DNA from: Flammulina velutipes | Lineage: Eukaryota > Basidiomycota > Agaricomycetes > Agaricales > Physalacriaceae | DNA length: 64,000 nucleotides | Direction: 5' to 3' | NCBI GenBank assembly: GCA_011800155.1 | Contig: CM022375.1 | Coordinates: 682,001 to 746,000, forward strand | In this document: positions 43,626-52,352 of the stretch, piece by piece | Layout: each line of letters begins with the position of its first letter | Numbering within the stretch: position 1 is the first letter of the stretch | Translations under genes and position numbers: made by a program | The notes under the pieces: generated by a model | Told to the model about the DNA's origin: nothing | What the model saw: only the letters and a program-made list of their open reading frames with translations | The model's database searches: none

Positions 43626-46600
43626 ATGCGGCGGCAATTGAGTGATTCCATTCTCACTTTGATAAATCTTGATCAACTGCGTGAATTCAACTTCCAGCGT
43701 TTCGAATACAAAGCTGCCCTACATCACAAGAACTTTTACTTGAGTAGCAATGCGGCACGACTCCAACGGAGGCATCGAGCAGAGTCGACGCCGGACGGGC
43801 GCACTTGGCTGAGGCTCGCACTCCTCGTCTTCGAATTGCAGGTTACTATAGAGAATACAACGGTTGTCAACGTGCGCGGCGTGGAAAATGGCGATATGAG
43901 GGTGTGCCATGGGGACAGGACGTGGATGTCACTCGCATGTCCCAAGGAACATCCAGTAGGTAGAATACACATGGGAAACGTGTTCCCGAGGGCGTCGCCA
44001 ACATCTGTCAACGTGCGCGGTGTGGAAAATGGCGATATGAGGGTGCGCCACGGGGAAAGGACGTGGATGTCACTCGCGTATCCCAAGGAACATCCAGTAG
44101 GTAGAACACACATGGGAAACGTGTTCCCGAGGGCGTCGCCAACATCTGTCAACGTGCGCGGTGTGGAAAATGGCGATATGAGGGTGCGCCACGGGGACAG
44201 GATGTGGATGTCACTCGCATGTCCCAAGGAACATCCAGTAGGTAGAACACACATGGGAAACGTGTTCCCGAGGGCGTCGCCAACATCTGTCAACGTGCGC
44301 GGTGTGGAAAATGGCGATATGAGGGTGCGCCACGGGGACAGGATGTGGATGTCACTCGCATGTCCCAAGGAACATCCAGTAGGTAGAACACACATGGGAA
44401 ACGTGTTCCCGAGGGCGTCGCCAACGGCTGTCAACGTGCGCGGTGTGCAAAATGGCGATATGAGGGTGCGCCACGGGGACAGGATGTGGATGTCACTCGC
44501 GTATCCCAAGGAACATCCAGTAGGTAGAATACACATGGGAAACGTGTTTCCGAGGGCGTCGCCAACATCTGTCAACGTGCGCGGTGTGGAAAATGGCGAT
44601 ATGAGGGTGCGCCACGGGGACAGGATGTGGATGTCACTCGCGTATCCCAAGGAACATCCAGTAGGTAGAATACACATGGGAAACGTGTTTCCGAGGGCGT
44701 CGCCAACATCTGTCAACGTGCGCGGTGTGGAAAATGGCGATATGAGGGTGCGCCACGGGGACAGGATGTGGATGTCACTCGCATGTCCCAAGGAACATCC
44801 AGTAGGTAGAACACACATGGGAAACGTGTTTCCGAGGGCGTCGCCAACGGCTGTCGACGTGCGCGGTGTGGAAAATGGCGATATGAGGGTGCGCCACGGG
44901 GACAGGATGTGGATGTCACTCGCATGTCCCAAGGAACATCCAGCAGGTAGAATACACATGGGAAACGTGTTCCCGAGGGCGTCGCCAACGGCTGTCAACG
45001 TGCGCGGTGTGCAAAATGGCGATATGAGGGTGCGCCACGGGGAAAGGACGTGGATGTCACTCGCGTATCCCGAGGAACATCCAGCAGGTAGAATACACAT
45101 GGGAAACGTGTTCCCGAGGGCGTCGCCAACATCTGTCAACGTGCGCGGTGTGGAAAATGGCGATATGAGGGTGCGCCACGGGGACAGGATGTGGATGTCA
45201 CTCGCATGTCCCAAGGAACATCCAGCAGGTAGAATACACATGGGAAACGTGTTCCCGAGGGCGTCGCCAACATCTGTCAACGTGCGCGGTGTGGAAAATG
45301 GCGATATGAGGGTGCGCCACGGGGACAGGATGTGGATGTCACTCGCATGTCCCAAGGAACATCCAGTAGGTAGAACACACATGGGAAACGTGTTCCCGAG
45401 GGCGTCGCCAACATCTGTCAACGTGCGCGGTGTGGAAAATGGCGATATGAGGGTGCGCCACGGGGACAGGATGTGGATGTCACTCGCATGTCCCAAGGAA
45501 CATCCAGCAGGTAGAATACACATGGGAAACGTGTTCCCGAGGGCGTCGCCAACATCTGTCAACGTGCGCGGTGTGGAAAATGGCGATATGAGGGTGCGCC
45601 ACGGGGACAGGATGTGGATGTCACTCGCATGTCCCAAGGAACATCCAGTAGGTAGAACACACATGGGAAACGTGTTCCCGAGGGCGTCGCCAACATCTGT
45701 CAACGTGCGCGGTGTGCAAAATGGCGATATGAGGGTGCGCCACGGGGACAGGATGTGGATGTCACTCGCGTATCCCAAGGAACATCCAGTAGGTAGAATA
45801 CACATGGGAAACGTGTTTCCGAGGGCGTCGCCAACATCTGTCAACGTGCGCGGTGTGGAAAATGGCGATATGAGGGTGCGCCACGGGGACAGGATGTGGA
45901 TGTCACTCGCGTATCCCAAGGAACATCCAGTAGGTAGAATACACATGGGAAACGTGTTTCCGAGGGCGTCGCCAACATCTGTCAACGTGCGCGGTGTGGA
46001 AAATGGCGATATGAGGGTGCGCCACGGGGACAGGATGTGGATGTCACTCGCGTATCCCAAGGAACATCCAGTAGGTAGAATACACATGGGAAACGTGTTT
46101 CCGAGGGCGTCGCCAACATCTGTCAACGTGCGCGGTGTGGAAAATGGCGATATGAGGGTGCGCCACGGGGACAGGATGTGGATGTCACTCGCATGTCCCA
46201 AGGAACATCCAGTAGGTAGAACACACATGGGAAACGTGTTTCCGAGGGCGTCGCCAACATCTGTCAACGTGCGCGGTGTGGAAAATGGCGATATGAGGGT
46301 GCGCCACGGGGACAGGATGTGGATGTCACTCGCATGTCCCAAGGAACATCCAGCAGGTAGAATACACATGGGAAACGTGTTCCCGAGGGCGTCGCCAACG
46401 GCTGTCAACGTGCGCGGTGTGCAAAATGGCGATATGAGGGTGCGCCACGGGGAAAGGACGTGGATGTCACTCGCGTATCCCGAGGAACATCCAGCAGGTA
46501 GAATACACATGGGAAACGTGTTCCCGAGGGCGTCGCCAACATCTGTCAACGTGCGCGGTGTGGAAAATGGCGATATGAGGGTGCGCCACGGGGACAGGAT

Positions 46601-46892
46601 GTGGATGTCACTCGCATGTCCCAAGGAACATCCAGTAGGTAGAACACACATGGGAAACGTGTTTCCGAGGGCGTCGCCAACATCTGTCAACGTGCGCGGT
46701 GTGGAAAATGGCGATATGAGGGTGCGCCACGGGGACAGGATGTGGATGTCACTCGCATGTCCCAAGGAACATCCAGTAGGTAGAACACACATGGGAAACG
46801 TGTTTCCGAGGGCGTCGCCAACGGCTGTCGACGTGCGCGGTGTGGAAAATGGCGATATGAGACTGTTCGCTTCACTTCAAGGCCCATCATGA
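43626..46892 (+). CDS. open frame through the satellite (47-residue repeat protein?)
   Basis: A frame of 1,088 codons: about 80 non-repeated residues, 21 repeats of 47 residues (core VENGDMRVRHGDRMWMSLAC) and a short end. There is no signal peptide, membrane segment or known domain. The opposite strand is equally open (1,018 codons, 43736-46792), so openness alone is no evidence of translation. I list it because repeated coding minisatellites exist, but non-coding satellite is more likely. Confidence 0.2.
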   Translation: MRRQLSDSILTLINLDQLREFNFQRFEYKAALHHKNFYLSSNAARLQRRHRAESTPDGRTWLRLALLVFELQVTIENTTVVNVRGVENGDMRVCHGDRTWMSLACPKEHPVGRIHMGNVFPRASPTSVNVRGVENGDMRVRHGERTWMSLAYPKEHPVGRTHMGNVFPRASPTSVNVRGVENGDMRVRHGDRMWMSLACPKEHPVGRTHMGNVFPRASPTSVNVRGVENGDMRVRHGDRMWMSLACPKEHPVGRTHMGNVFPRASPTAVNVRGVQNGDMRVRHGDRMWMSLAYPKEHPVGRIHMGNVFPRASPTSVNVRGVENGDMRVRHGDRMWMSLAYPKEHPVGRIHMGNVFPRASPTSVNVRGVENGDMRVRHGDRMWMSLACPKEHPVGRTHMGNVFPRASPTAVDVRGVENGDMRVRHGDRMWMSLACPKEHPAGRIHMGNVFPRASPTAVNVRGVQNGDMRVRHGERTWMSLAYPEEHPAGRIHMGNVFPRASPTSVNVRGVENGDMRVRHGDRMWMSLACPKEHPAGRIHMGNVFPRASPTSVNVRGVENGDMRVRHGDRMWMSLACPKEHPVGRTHMGNVFPRASPTSVNVRGVENGDMRVRHGDRMWMSLACPKEHPAGRIHMGNVFPRASPTSVNVRGVENGDMRVRHGDRMWMSLACPKEHPVGRTHMGNVFPRASPTSVNVRGVQNGDMRVRHGDRMWMSLAYPKEHPVGRIHMGNVFPRASPTSVNVRGVENGDMRVRHGDRMWMSLAYPKEHPVGRIHMGNVFPRASPTSVNVRGVENGDMRVRHGDRMWMSLAYPKEHPVGRIHMGNVFPRASPTSVNVRGVENGDMRVRHGDRMWMSLACPKEHPVGRTHMGNVFPRASPTSVNVRGVENGDMRVRHGDRMWMSLACPKEHPAGRIHMGNVFPRASPTAVNVRGVQNGDMRVRHGERTWMSLAYPEEHPAGRIHMGNVFPRASPTSVNVRGVENGDMRVRHGDRMWMSLACPKEHPVGRTHMGNVFPRASPTSVNVRGVENGDMRVRHGDRMWMSLACPKEHPVGRTHMGNVFPRASPTAVDVRGVENGDMRLFASLQGPS
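43866..46869. repeat. 141-bp tandem satellite, 21 full units plus one partial
   Basis: Units begin GTCAACGTGCGCGG at 43866 and recur every 141 bp (44007, 44148 and on); unit 22 begins at 46827 and breaks off after about 43 bp. Because 141 is 3 x 47 and the unit lacks stops, both strands are open through the whole array. Variants at a few fixed sites (CATGTC/CGTATC, GTAGGT/GCAGGT, AACACA/AATACA, TTCCC/TTTCC) define higher-order patterns, so the array grew by unequal exchange. Confidence 0.97.
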
Positions 46893-47727
46893 AACTCGCT
46901 TTACCCCTGGAATCTCACACCATGGAATCAATATCCTGGCACCATTTCCCGTCGTATCGCCAATGATTGCCATCTTGCGTGACCGGTTTTAACTACCCCT
47001 CATCTTGTCCTCTACAGATCCTACATCAGATGCCTCTCATATAACCCGCAGAGCTGGCAGTCCGTGTAACAAAAATCGCAAATGTGCCACCTACAGTGTC
47101 GCCAACAGCCCTCGTCTTGCCCGCGGCGTTTCATTGCTTTTCGGTCACGGCACCCGCAGTCCAACGCACGGCCACCGCCCCCCATACCCCGCAGAGCTGT
47201 CAATCGGTAGAATGAACATGCCAAATGATCCCTTCAATGGTGTCGCCAACAGTCGCCGGTCAATAGAATAAACATGCCCTATCAGATTTCAACCGTGTCG
47301 CCAATGGTTCAGTCCCACAGTGGATGACATATGTGCCTCCTACACGCGCTACGATGTTGCCGCGAGGTTCCCCCTCTCCCCTACGCTGCATGGACACAGT
47401 TTGCGAAGCGTTACTGCATTCACTTTCCCAAGATGTGGGATTGGCGCCACATGTGCGCAACGAGTTAAGGGGAGTTTGTCGTCTTCTTGCGCGAAGACGC
47501 GATGGCTCAGCGGCAACGGTGCACACCTGGATCACGCCTCAGCCCGGCAAAGTCCGGAGTCGTGGGTTCGAACCGGGGACGTCACCCTCTGCTCTTCCCG
47601 CGTGCGGCCCGCGACCCGTGTCGGATCGTGTCGAACCCCTACGTTGGTCTTCCCCCCCTCCCCTTTGGAAGTGGAGAGGGGCGGACCGGGGTGAATTAAT
47701 GGCATTGGAGTAACGGGAGTCCTAGGA
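46893..47727. other. degenerate satellite-like edge and tRNA-like promoter region
   Basis: Short decayed relatives of the 141-bp unit occur here (GTAGAATGAACATGCC..GTGTCGCCAAC at about 47208-47250, and again at 47262-47305). A stretch with tRNA-type boxes follows at 47493-47585. No protein gene was seen. Confidence 0.5.
47493..47585 (+). ncRNA. tRNA-related sequence with A and B boxes (SINE-like?)
   Basis: TGGCTCAGCGG at 47503-47513 fits an RNA polymerase III A box and GGTTCGAACC at 47565-47574 a B box. The spacing of about 51 bp is longer than in a simple tRNA but fits a long variable arm or a tRNA-derived SINE. The T-arm and acceptor stems pair poorly, so it is not a functional tRNA. Confidence 0.4.
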
Positions 47728-48120
47728 CTAGGGTTCTCATCACGTGATCCGTGGCTGTGGCGCTTCGTCCTGTCATGTGAGGTCATGTGATCGTGTCAGG
47801 TGCGTCTCAGTCAGCGCCGAGTCTAACATGATTCAGCAGATATCACAAGGCCTTGCGCCACACGGTATCCGTCCAATAGCGTAAGTTTCTCTCGCTAACC
47901 ATTAGAAATCACCGTCTCGGCGCCAGTCATCGCCAAGTCATCGATGACTGAGCGTTCACAAATCGTCGATCGCTAAGCAGGATCTGAAGAGCTTAAATGC
48001 GAAAGGTCCCAGGTACGTGGTTCCCCCACTACCGCCTTATCCTGCTGCGTCGCTCTTCAATAGAGTCATCTACAGTTTCCGCCACCCTCTCGTGCGTTGG
48101 ATACTCATCTCCCTAACCCC
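47728..48120 (+). repeat. PLE partial copy (upstream pLTR-like tail)
   Basis: 393 bp identical to the 3' end of the full copies, starting abruptly at CTAGGGTTCTC and ending CCCTAACCCC just before ORF1 of copy 1. Partial direct copies upstream of a full element (pseudo-LTRs) are typical of Penelope elements. It contains the first hammerhead motif and probably the promoter. Confidence 0.85.
47976..48046 (+). ncRNA. hammerhead ribozyme motif 1
   Basis: Core CTGAAGA (47984-47990) fits CUGANGA, followed by a 2-bp stem II (GC..GC, 6-nt loop) and GAAA (48001-48004). Stem I is a perfect 8-bp pair AGCAGGAT (47976-47983) with ATCCTGCT (48039-48046). Stem III is GGT/GCC closing a hairpin GGTACGTGG..CCACTACC. 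Predicted cleavage is after TT at 48037-48038. Hammerheads are known in the pLTRs of PLEs. Confidence 0.82.
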
Positions 48121-48149
48121 CTACTCCACCTGCTTCTGCTTACTTCAAC

Positions 48150-49235
48150 ATGTCTTCTACGTCTCATCCCTTTGCTCGCGCCCTGTCTCCGATGCACTCT
48201 GCTATTGCCAGTGCGTCCTCCGCTCCGGCGGAAGATAAGGCGTTGGCCAGGCGGGCTGCCTACCAAGGCGCCGCTACGGTCGACGAACTTATCGCGATGG
48301 TCCCTTCGGACTATCGCCAAGTGTTGCGGGAGCCCCTTCTCAAGGTGGCGTCCTATACGGACAAGCTCTGTTCGGCCCGCCGTGTCTTGTTGAGATACGA
48401 GCAGCATAAAGCTGCTGGCACTTTCCCTCCAAGCCTTAGCGCGAAAGCGCCTACGGTCCAGCTGACGAAGGAGTTTTCCGAGACTCCGGAGGCTGCGGCT
48501 CGTAAGAAGGCCTTGGAAGAAGGACACCAGGCTTACCTGGTGCAGCTCCTCGCGAACGCCATTGCGGCCAAGCAGGATGACGTCCTCTTCTTGGAGAAGG
48601 CTCTCACGCCTGAAGCGCTGTTGGTTCCACTCCAACAGGAGATCATGTCCCACACGGACTCGATCTTGAAGGGATCCAAAGTCCCCCGCTTCGGCCCCGA
48701 CCCCCAGGGCTCTATCGGTTTACTGGGTTGGGAAGAGAACACGACGGCGATCCAAGTTGGCACTGACATGCTCAACGACGCCCTCTACTACGCTTTCCGC
48801 GTTCGATCCATCGTCGAGTCGCGCGAGCAGGCCGCCGAGGCCAAGCTCGATAAAAAGAAAGCTGTCGCCAAAGCGGCTGACGTTGAGATGGCCGATGGCA
48901 CCAAGCCTGGCCCGTCGATTCAATCTTTGATCGACAAAGCAGTCTCCGCCAGCCTCAAGAAGGTGCGCGCCCCGGTCAAGAACGTGAGTCGGTTTCATCC
49001 GTACTCTCATTCCACCGATAACGATTCTTCTTCATGTTTAGAACAAAACTTCGAAGGATGGCAAGAAGAAATCGTCGGGCCCATCTACCGCCAAGTCCCC
49101 GCCAAGAGGTACCCATCTCCTCCTCTTCCTTACGTTCCCAAAGCTGGACGAAGACCTCCCAGGATCGTTCCCAAGAAGAGCGGCGGCAAGGACTCGGGCA
49201 AGCCGAAGGGCAAGAGTGTCGCGCACAAGAAGTGA
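48150..49235 (+). CDS. PLE ORF1 (copy 1)
   Basis: Starts 30 bp after the CCCTAACCCC junction and is open for 361 codons. The N-terminus is Ala/Ser-rich, then mostly helical (ARRAAYQGAATVDELIAMVP, EEGHQAYLVQLLANAIAAK), with a Lys-rich tail (KKSGGKDSGKPKGKSVAHKK) likely to bind nucleic acid. Two candidate introns, 48984-49041 (58 bp, GTGAGT..GTTTAG) and 49109-49143 (35 bp, GTACCC..CAAAG), together keep the same end frame and would replace the middle with a Lys-rich stretch (NNKTSKDGKKKSSGPS), which suits the tail better. No known domain. It probably acts as an RNA-binding partner of the RT; that is inference. Confidence 0.75.
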   Translation: MSSTSHPFARALSPMHSAIASASSAPAEDKALARRAAYQGAATVDELIAMVPSDYRQVLREPLLKVASYTDKLCSARRVLLRYEQHKAAGTFPPSLSAKAPTVQLTKEFSETPEAAARKKALEEGHQAYLVQLLANAIAAKQDDVLFLEKALTPEALLVPLQQEIMSHTDSILKGSKVPRFGPDPQGSIGLLGWEENTTAIQVGTDMLNDALYYAFRVRSIVESREQAAEAKLDKKKAVAKAADVEMADGTKPGPSIQSLIDKAVSASLKKVRAPVKNVSRFHPYSHSTDNDSSSCLEQNFEGWQEEIVGPIYRQVPAKRYPSPPLPYVPKAGRRPPRIVPKKSGGKDSGKPKGKSVAHKK

Positions 49236-51466
49236 TCGCGTTTAGGTATGACAGACCCACTACTTACCCGGACTGGTTGCTTAATGTCCCACTCCCACAG
49301 GCCGTACGATATGTAATTTTAAATACTCCTCTCGAAATTGTAGAAGCCGCTCAATTTAAAAATCATGTACATCGTTCGCCTGGCGTGACCTTGCCCGAAG
49401 ATATAGAATATCAGCTTAGTGTAGGAATGAGATATATGTTTCATTCACCACGCCGCACGGCCTTAATAAGTCAAGCGTGGCGCGATTTCCAACGTCGTCT
49501 TCGTTGGAGATTATTATTCGCATTCACTAAAGAAGAAGACGATCTCTATGATCCAGAGTACGAGGTGGCGGGACGACAGTCCCAAATTGAACCACCTCGT
49601 CTACCGACATATCTTGAACTAGGCCTCGTGGCTGGGCGGCGCTTCGTTAATAAAACGATCGCCAATATACCGCCCGAGACGGACAAGGACATTCATAAAT
49701 CGCTTGCCCCTAGTCCTCGCCTCATTCAAGAGTTCTTATTTGAGAACGATCTGGTCGTTACCAATACCGACAAGAACTTGGGCATCGCGGTGTCTAAGCG
49801 AACCTGGATAATAGAGAAAAGTCGCGATATACTTGCAGATCAATTAAACTACAAGGAAATTATGCTAATTCAAGCTAATCAAATCTGCGACTATCAATGT
49901 ACTGAAATGGAGTTACTTGCGGGGCTTGCTGAAGCCCGTCTCTCCAACGGCAAACAAATCGCTGCCTTTTTGCGGAGTAAGATTACCTTACCGAAAAGCC
50001 AACATACTGTGCCGCGCTTCTACGGTATTCCTAAAATACACAAGGAACCCGTTAAGATGCGCCCAATCGTGCCATGCCACAGCGCCATCCAAAATCCTGC
50101 CGCTAAGTACGTTTCGAAAAGACTCAAACCGATCGTTGAATCGGCGCCAACCATTATTCATGGATCTAAAGACCTGGCGCAAAAATTGAGCAAAGTTAAG
50201 CTATTAAAAAACCGCCGATGGTTCATCGTCACCGGTGATGTTGTCGCTTTCTACCCTAATATTCCGCTCAAACGATGTCTCGATATCGTCACTGATCTTC
50301 ACGCGGAATTCTACTACAAGGGACCAGTAAGCGAACATACGATTGAAGAATTATCCGAAGAGGAAATATTCATTCGCTGTATTAAAATAGCTAACAATAA
50401 TCTAGTCTTACAGTATGAGGATAAGTTTTACAAACAACAGCAAGGCCTAGCAATGGGCGTTGCTTGTTCGCCCGATCTAGCCAACCTTTATGGTTGGTAT
50501 TTCGAGCGAGAACTTAACATCCTCAATCATCCGTTAATCCCCTTTTACGGAAGATATATCGACGATTGCCTGGCCATAGTCTACGCCTCTTCTGACAAGG
50601 AAGCGTTAAACATTGTCTCGCAACTCGCATACGATAACTGTACGATTGAGTGGAACGTGTCGGATCATTTCCAACCTTTTCTCGACATGACTATTTATCA
50701 CGACAACGATAATAGTATACAACACATGCCGTACCGCAAAGCACGTAACCACCAGGAGAGAATTCCTTGGATATCTCATCACCCGCTTGACGTCAAACGG
50801 GGTACCTATATTGGTGAGATGTCGCGTTTAGCCACGCTGAGTAGTAAAATCGACCACTACTCCGATGCCATCAAAGCGTTAGCAGCTTTGTATGTCAAGC
50901 GCGGTTACCCGTACGAAATGGTATCGAAATGGACTAAGGAAAATTTCGCCACACGCTGGCAGAGACGGCTTGACGACACAGTTAAGTCGGACGCGAGCGA
51001 CGTGTTGGTCCTTAAATCCGAGTATAATACCGCTTGGAATTACTTCTCCGCTAAGGAATTGGGTGACACCGTCCTTGGATATTGGCGCGACTATATCGTG
51101 CGCGCCGAACTCGGTCAATTTGATCGAGCTCATCCGGTCCTGTCTGCAGACGACGAGGGACTATCGGCGACTCACGGTGATCTTCGGACACTTGTGCAGA
51201 CGTCTAACGGTCCTTCTCTGATGCCAGACATCCGGAAAATAAATATCCTTAATCGTCGAATGATTGTGAGTCGCAAACGCACTCGCAATTTATTCGATCT
51301 TACTAGTCTTTGGAAAAAGACGGTTGTCACCACTCTCGAACACGACATTGTCAACGAGAGTTCACAACTCAACGACGACGAGATAGATCTTGTTGGCGTA
51401 AATGAAGCCGGTTTGGAGCCGGGGGATTTGGAGTATGTGTACTACCGTAACGTGTTTCCGATCTAA
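49034..51466 (+). CDS. PLE reverse transcriptase (copy 1), Coprina type
   Basis: Frame of 810 codons; the true start is unclear because the first 70 codons overlap ORF1 in another frame. Seen in order: TNTDKNLGIAVSKRTW (the conserved PLE DKNLG block); FYGIPKIHKEPVKMRPIV; VTGDVVAFYPNIPL with a catalytic Asp; QQGLAMGVACSPDLANLY; and GRYIDDCLAIVY with the YIDD active site, followed by a thumb region. The C-terminal 150 residues hold no GIY-YIG or CCHH nuclease motif, as in the EN-deficient Athena/Coprina branch. It copies the element RNA from a free 3' end, most likely a telomere. The catalytic residues are intact. Confidence 0.92.
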   Translation: MFRTKLRRMARRNRRAHLPPSPRQEVPISSSSLRSQSWTKTSQDRSQEERRQGLGQAEGQECRAQEVIAFRYDRPTTYPDWLLNVPLPQAVRYVILNTPLEIVEAAQFKNHVHRSPGVTLPEDIEYQLSVGMRYMFHSPRRTALISQAWRDFQRRLRWRLLFAFTKEEDDLYDPEYEVAGRQSQIEPPRLPTYLELGLVAGRRFVNKTIANIPPETDKDIHKSLAPSPRLIQEFLFENDLVVTNTDKNLGIAVSKRTWIIEKSRDILADQLNYKEIMLIQANQICDYQCTEMELLAGLAEARLSNGKQIAAFLRSKITLPKSQHTVPRFYGIPKIHKEPVKMRPIVPCHSAIQNPAAKYVSKRLKPIVESAPTIIHGSKDLAQKLSKVKLLKNRRWFIVTGDVVAFYPNIPLKRCLDIVTDLHAEFYYKGPVSEHTIEELSEEEIFIRCIKIANNNLVLQYEDKFYKQQQGLAMGVACSPDLANLYGWYFERELNILNHPLIPFYGRYIDDCLAIVYASSDKEALNIVSQLAYDNCTIEWNVSDHFQPFLDMTIYHDNDNSIQHMPYRKARNHQERIPWISHHPLDVKRGTYIGEMSRLATLSSKIDHYSDAIKALAALYVKRGYPYEMVSKWTKENFATRWQRRLDDTVKSDASDVLVLKSEYNTAWNYFSAKELGDTVLGYWRDYIVRAELGQFDRAHPVLSADDEGLSATHGDLRTLVQTSNGPSLMPDIRKINILNRRMIVSRKRTRNLFDLTSLWKKTVVTTLEHDIVNESSQLNDDEIDLVGVNEAGLEPGDLEYVYYRNVFPI

Positions 51467-51769
51467 GAGAGTTAAGCCGTATGACCGGCGATAGTTTACA
51501 ATCGAACTTATTTAAGGTGACCTGTTGGCGTTTCGTTACAGGCTCTTTACCAGTCATGACGCCTCGTTGCTGTTTCGGCAGCGAGGTCTAGCTGGACTTA
51601 TCTAAGGCGGCTCACTGGCGTCTTGTACGCTACGAGTCTTGTCGGTGATTTAAAACTCTGTCGTTCGCGATGGATCTCTCTTTAAAATAGAACAATTCCT
51701 GAACCTTGCCAAGACGGTAAGTACTTCGGTTATTAGTACGTCTCAGACATACTAATCGTGGCTTTTGAG

Positions 51770-51905
51770 GACTTTCCTAACCCCCATTCCTAACCCCTAA
51801 CCGTAAGTGCGCTTGTTAGTCCAAGCGATTTCTAATAGACTGACGACATACTGGTAGCTAACCGCTAACCTAACCCTAGAACCTTTCCCGGCTAACCCCG
51901 AAGGT
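51770..51905 (+). repeat. degenerate telomere-like tracts in PLE 3' UTR (copy 1)
   Basis: Runs of CCTAACCCC, CCTAACCCCTAACCG and CTAACCTAACCCTAGAACC. They lie inside the element body and recur at 55973-56108 in copy 2, so they travel with it. Confidence 0.75.
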
Positions 51906-52177
51906 ACGAAGTGTGGCACTCACTTTTCTCTAGGGTTCTCATCACGTGATCCGTGGCTGTGGCGCTTCGTCCTGTCATGTGAGGTCATGTGATCGTGTCA
52001 GGTGCGTCTCAGTCAGCGCCGAGTCTAACATGATTCAGCAGATATCACAAGGCCTTGCGCCACACGGTATCCGTCCAATAGCGTAAGTTTCTCTCGCTAA
52101 CCATTAGAAATCACCGTCTCGGCGCCAGTCATCGCCAAGTCATCGATGACTGAGCGTTCACAAATCGTCGATCGCTA

Positions 52178-52248
52178 AGCAGGATCTGAAGAGCTTAAAT
52201 GCGAAAGGTCCCAGGTACGTGGTTCCCCCACTACCGCCTTATCCTGCT
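52178..52248 (+). ncRNA. hammerhead ribozyme motif 2
   Basis: Identical to the motif at 47976-48046, offset 4,202 bp; GAAA at 52203-52206. Cleavage here and at the first motif would release an RNA of one 4.2-kb unit. Confidence 0.82.
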
Positions 52249-52352
52249 GCGTCGCTCTTCAATAGAGTCATCTACAGTTTCCGCCACCCTCTCGTGCGTT
52301 GGATACTCATCTCCCTAACCCCCCTACTCCACCTGCTTCTGCTTACTTCAAC

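Noticed and set aside
43736..46792. 1,018-codon minus-strand ORF as a gene
   Set aside because: It is the mirror of the 141-bp satellite; openness follows from a unit length divisible by 3 without stops.
43866..46869. CRISPR array
   Set aside because: Units are contiguous near-identical 141-bp repeats without unique spacers, in a eukaryotic context.
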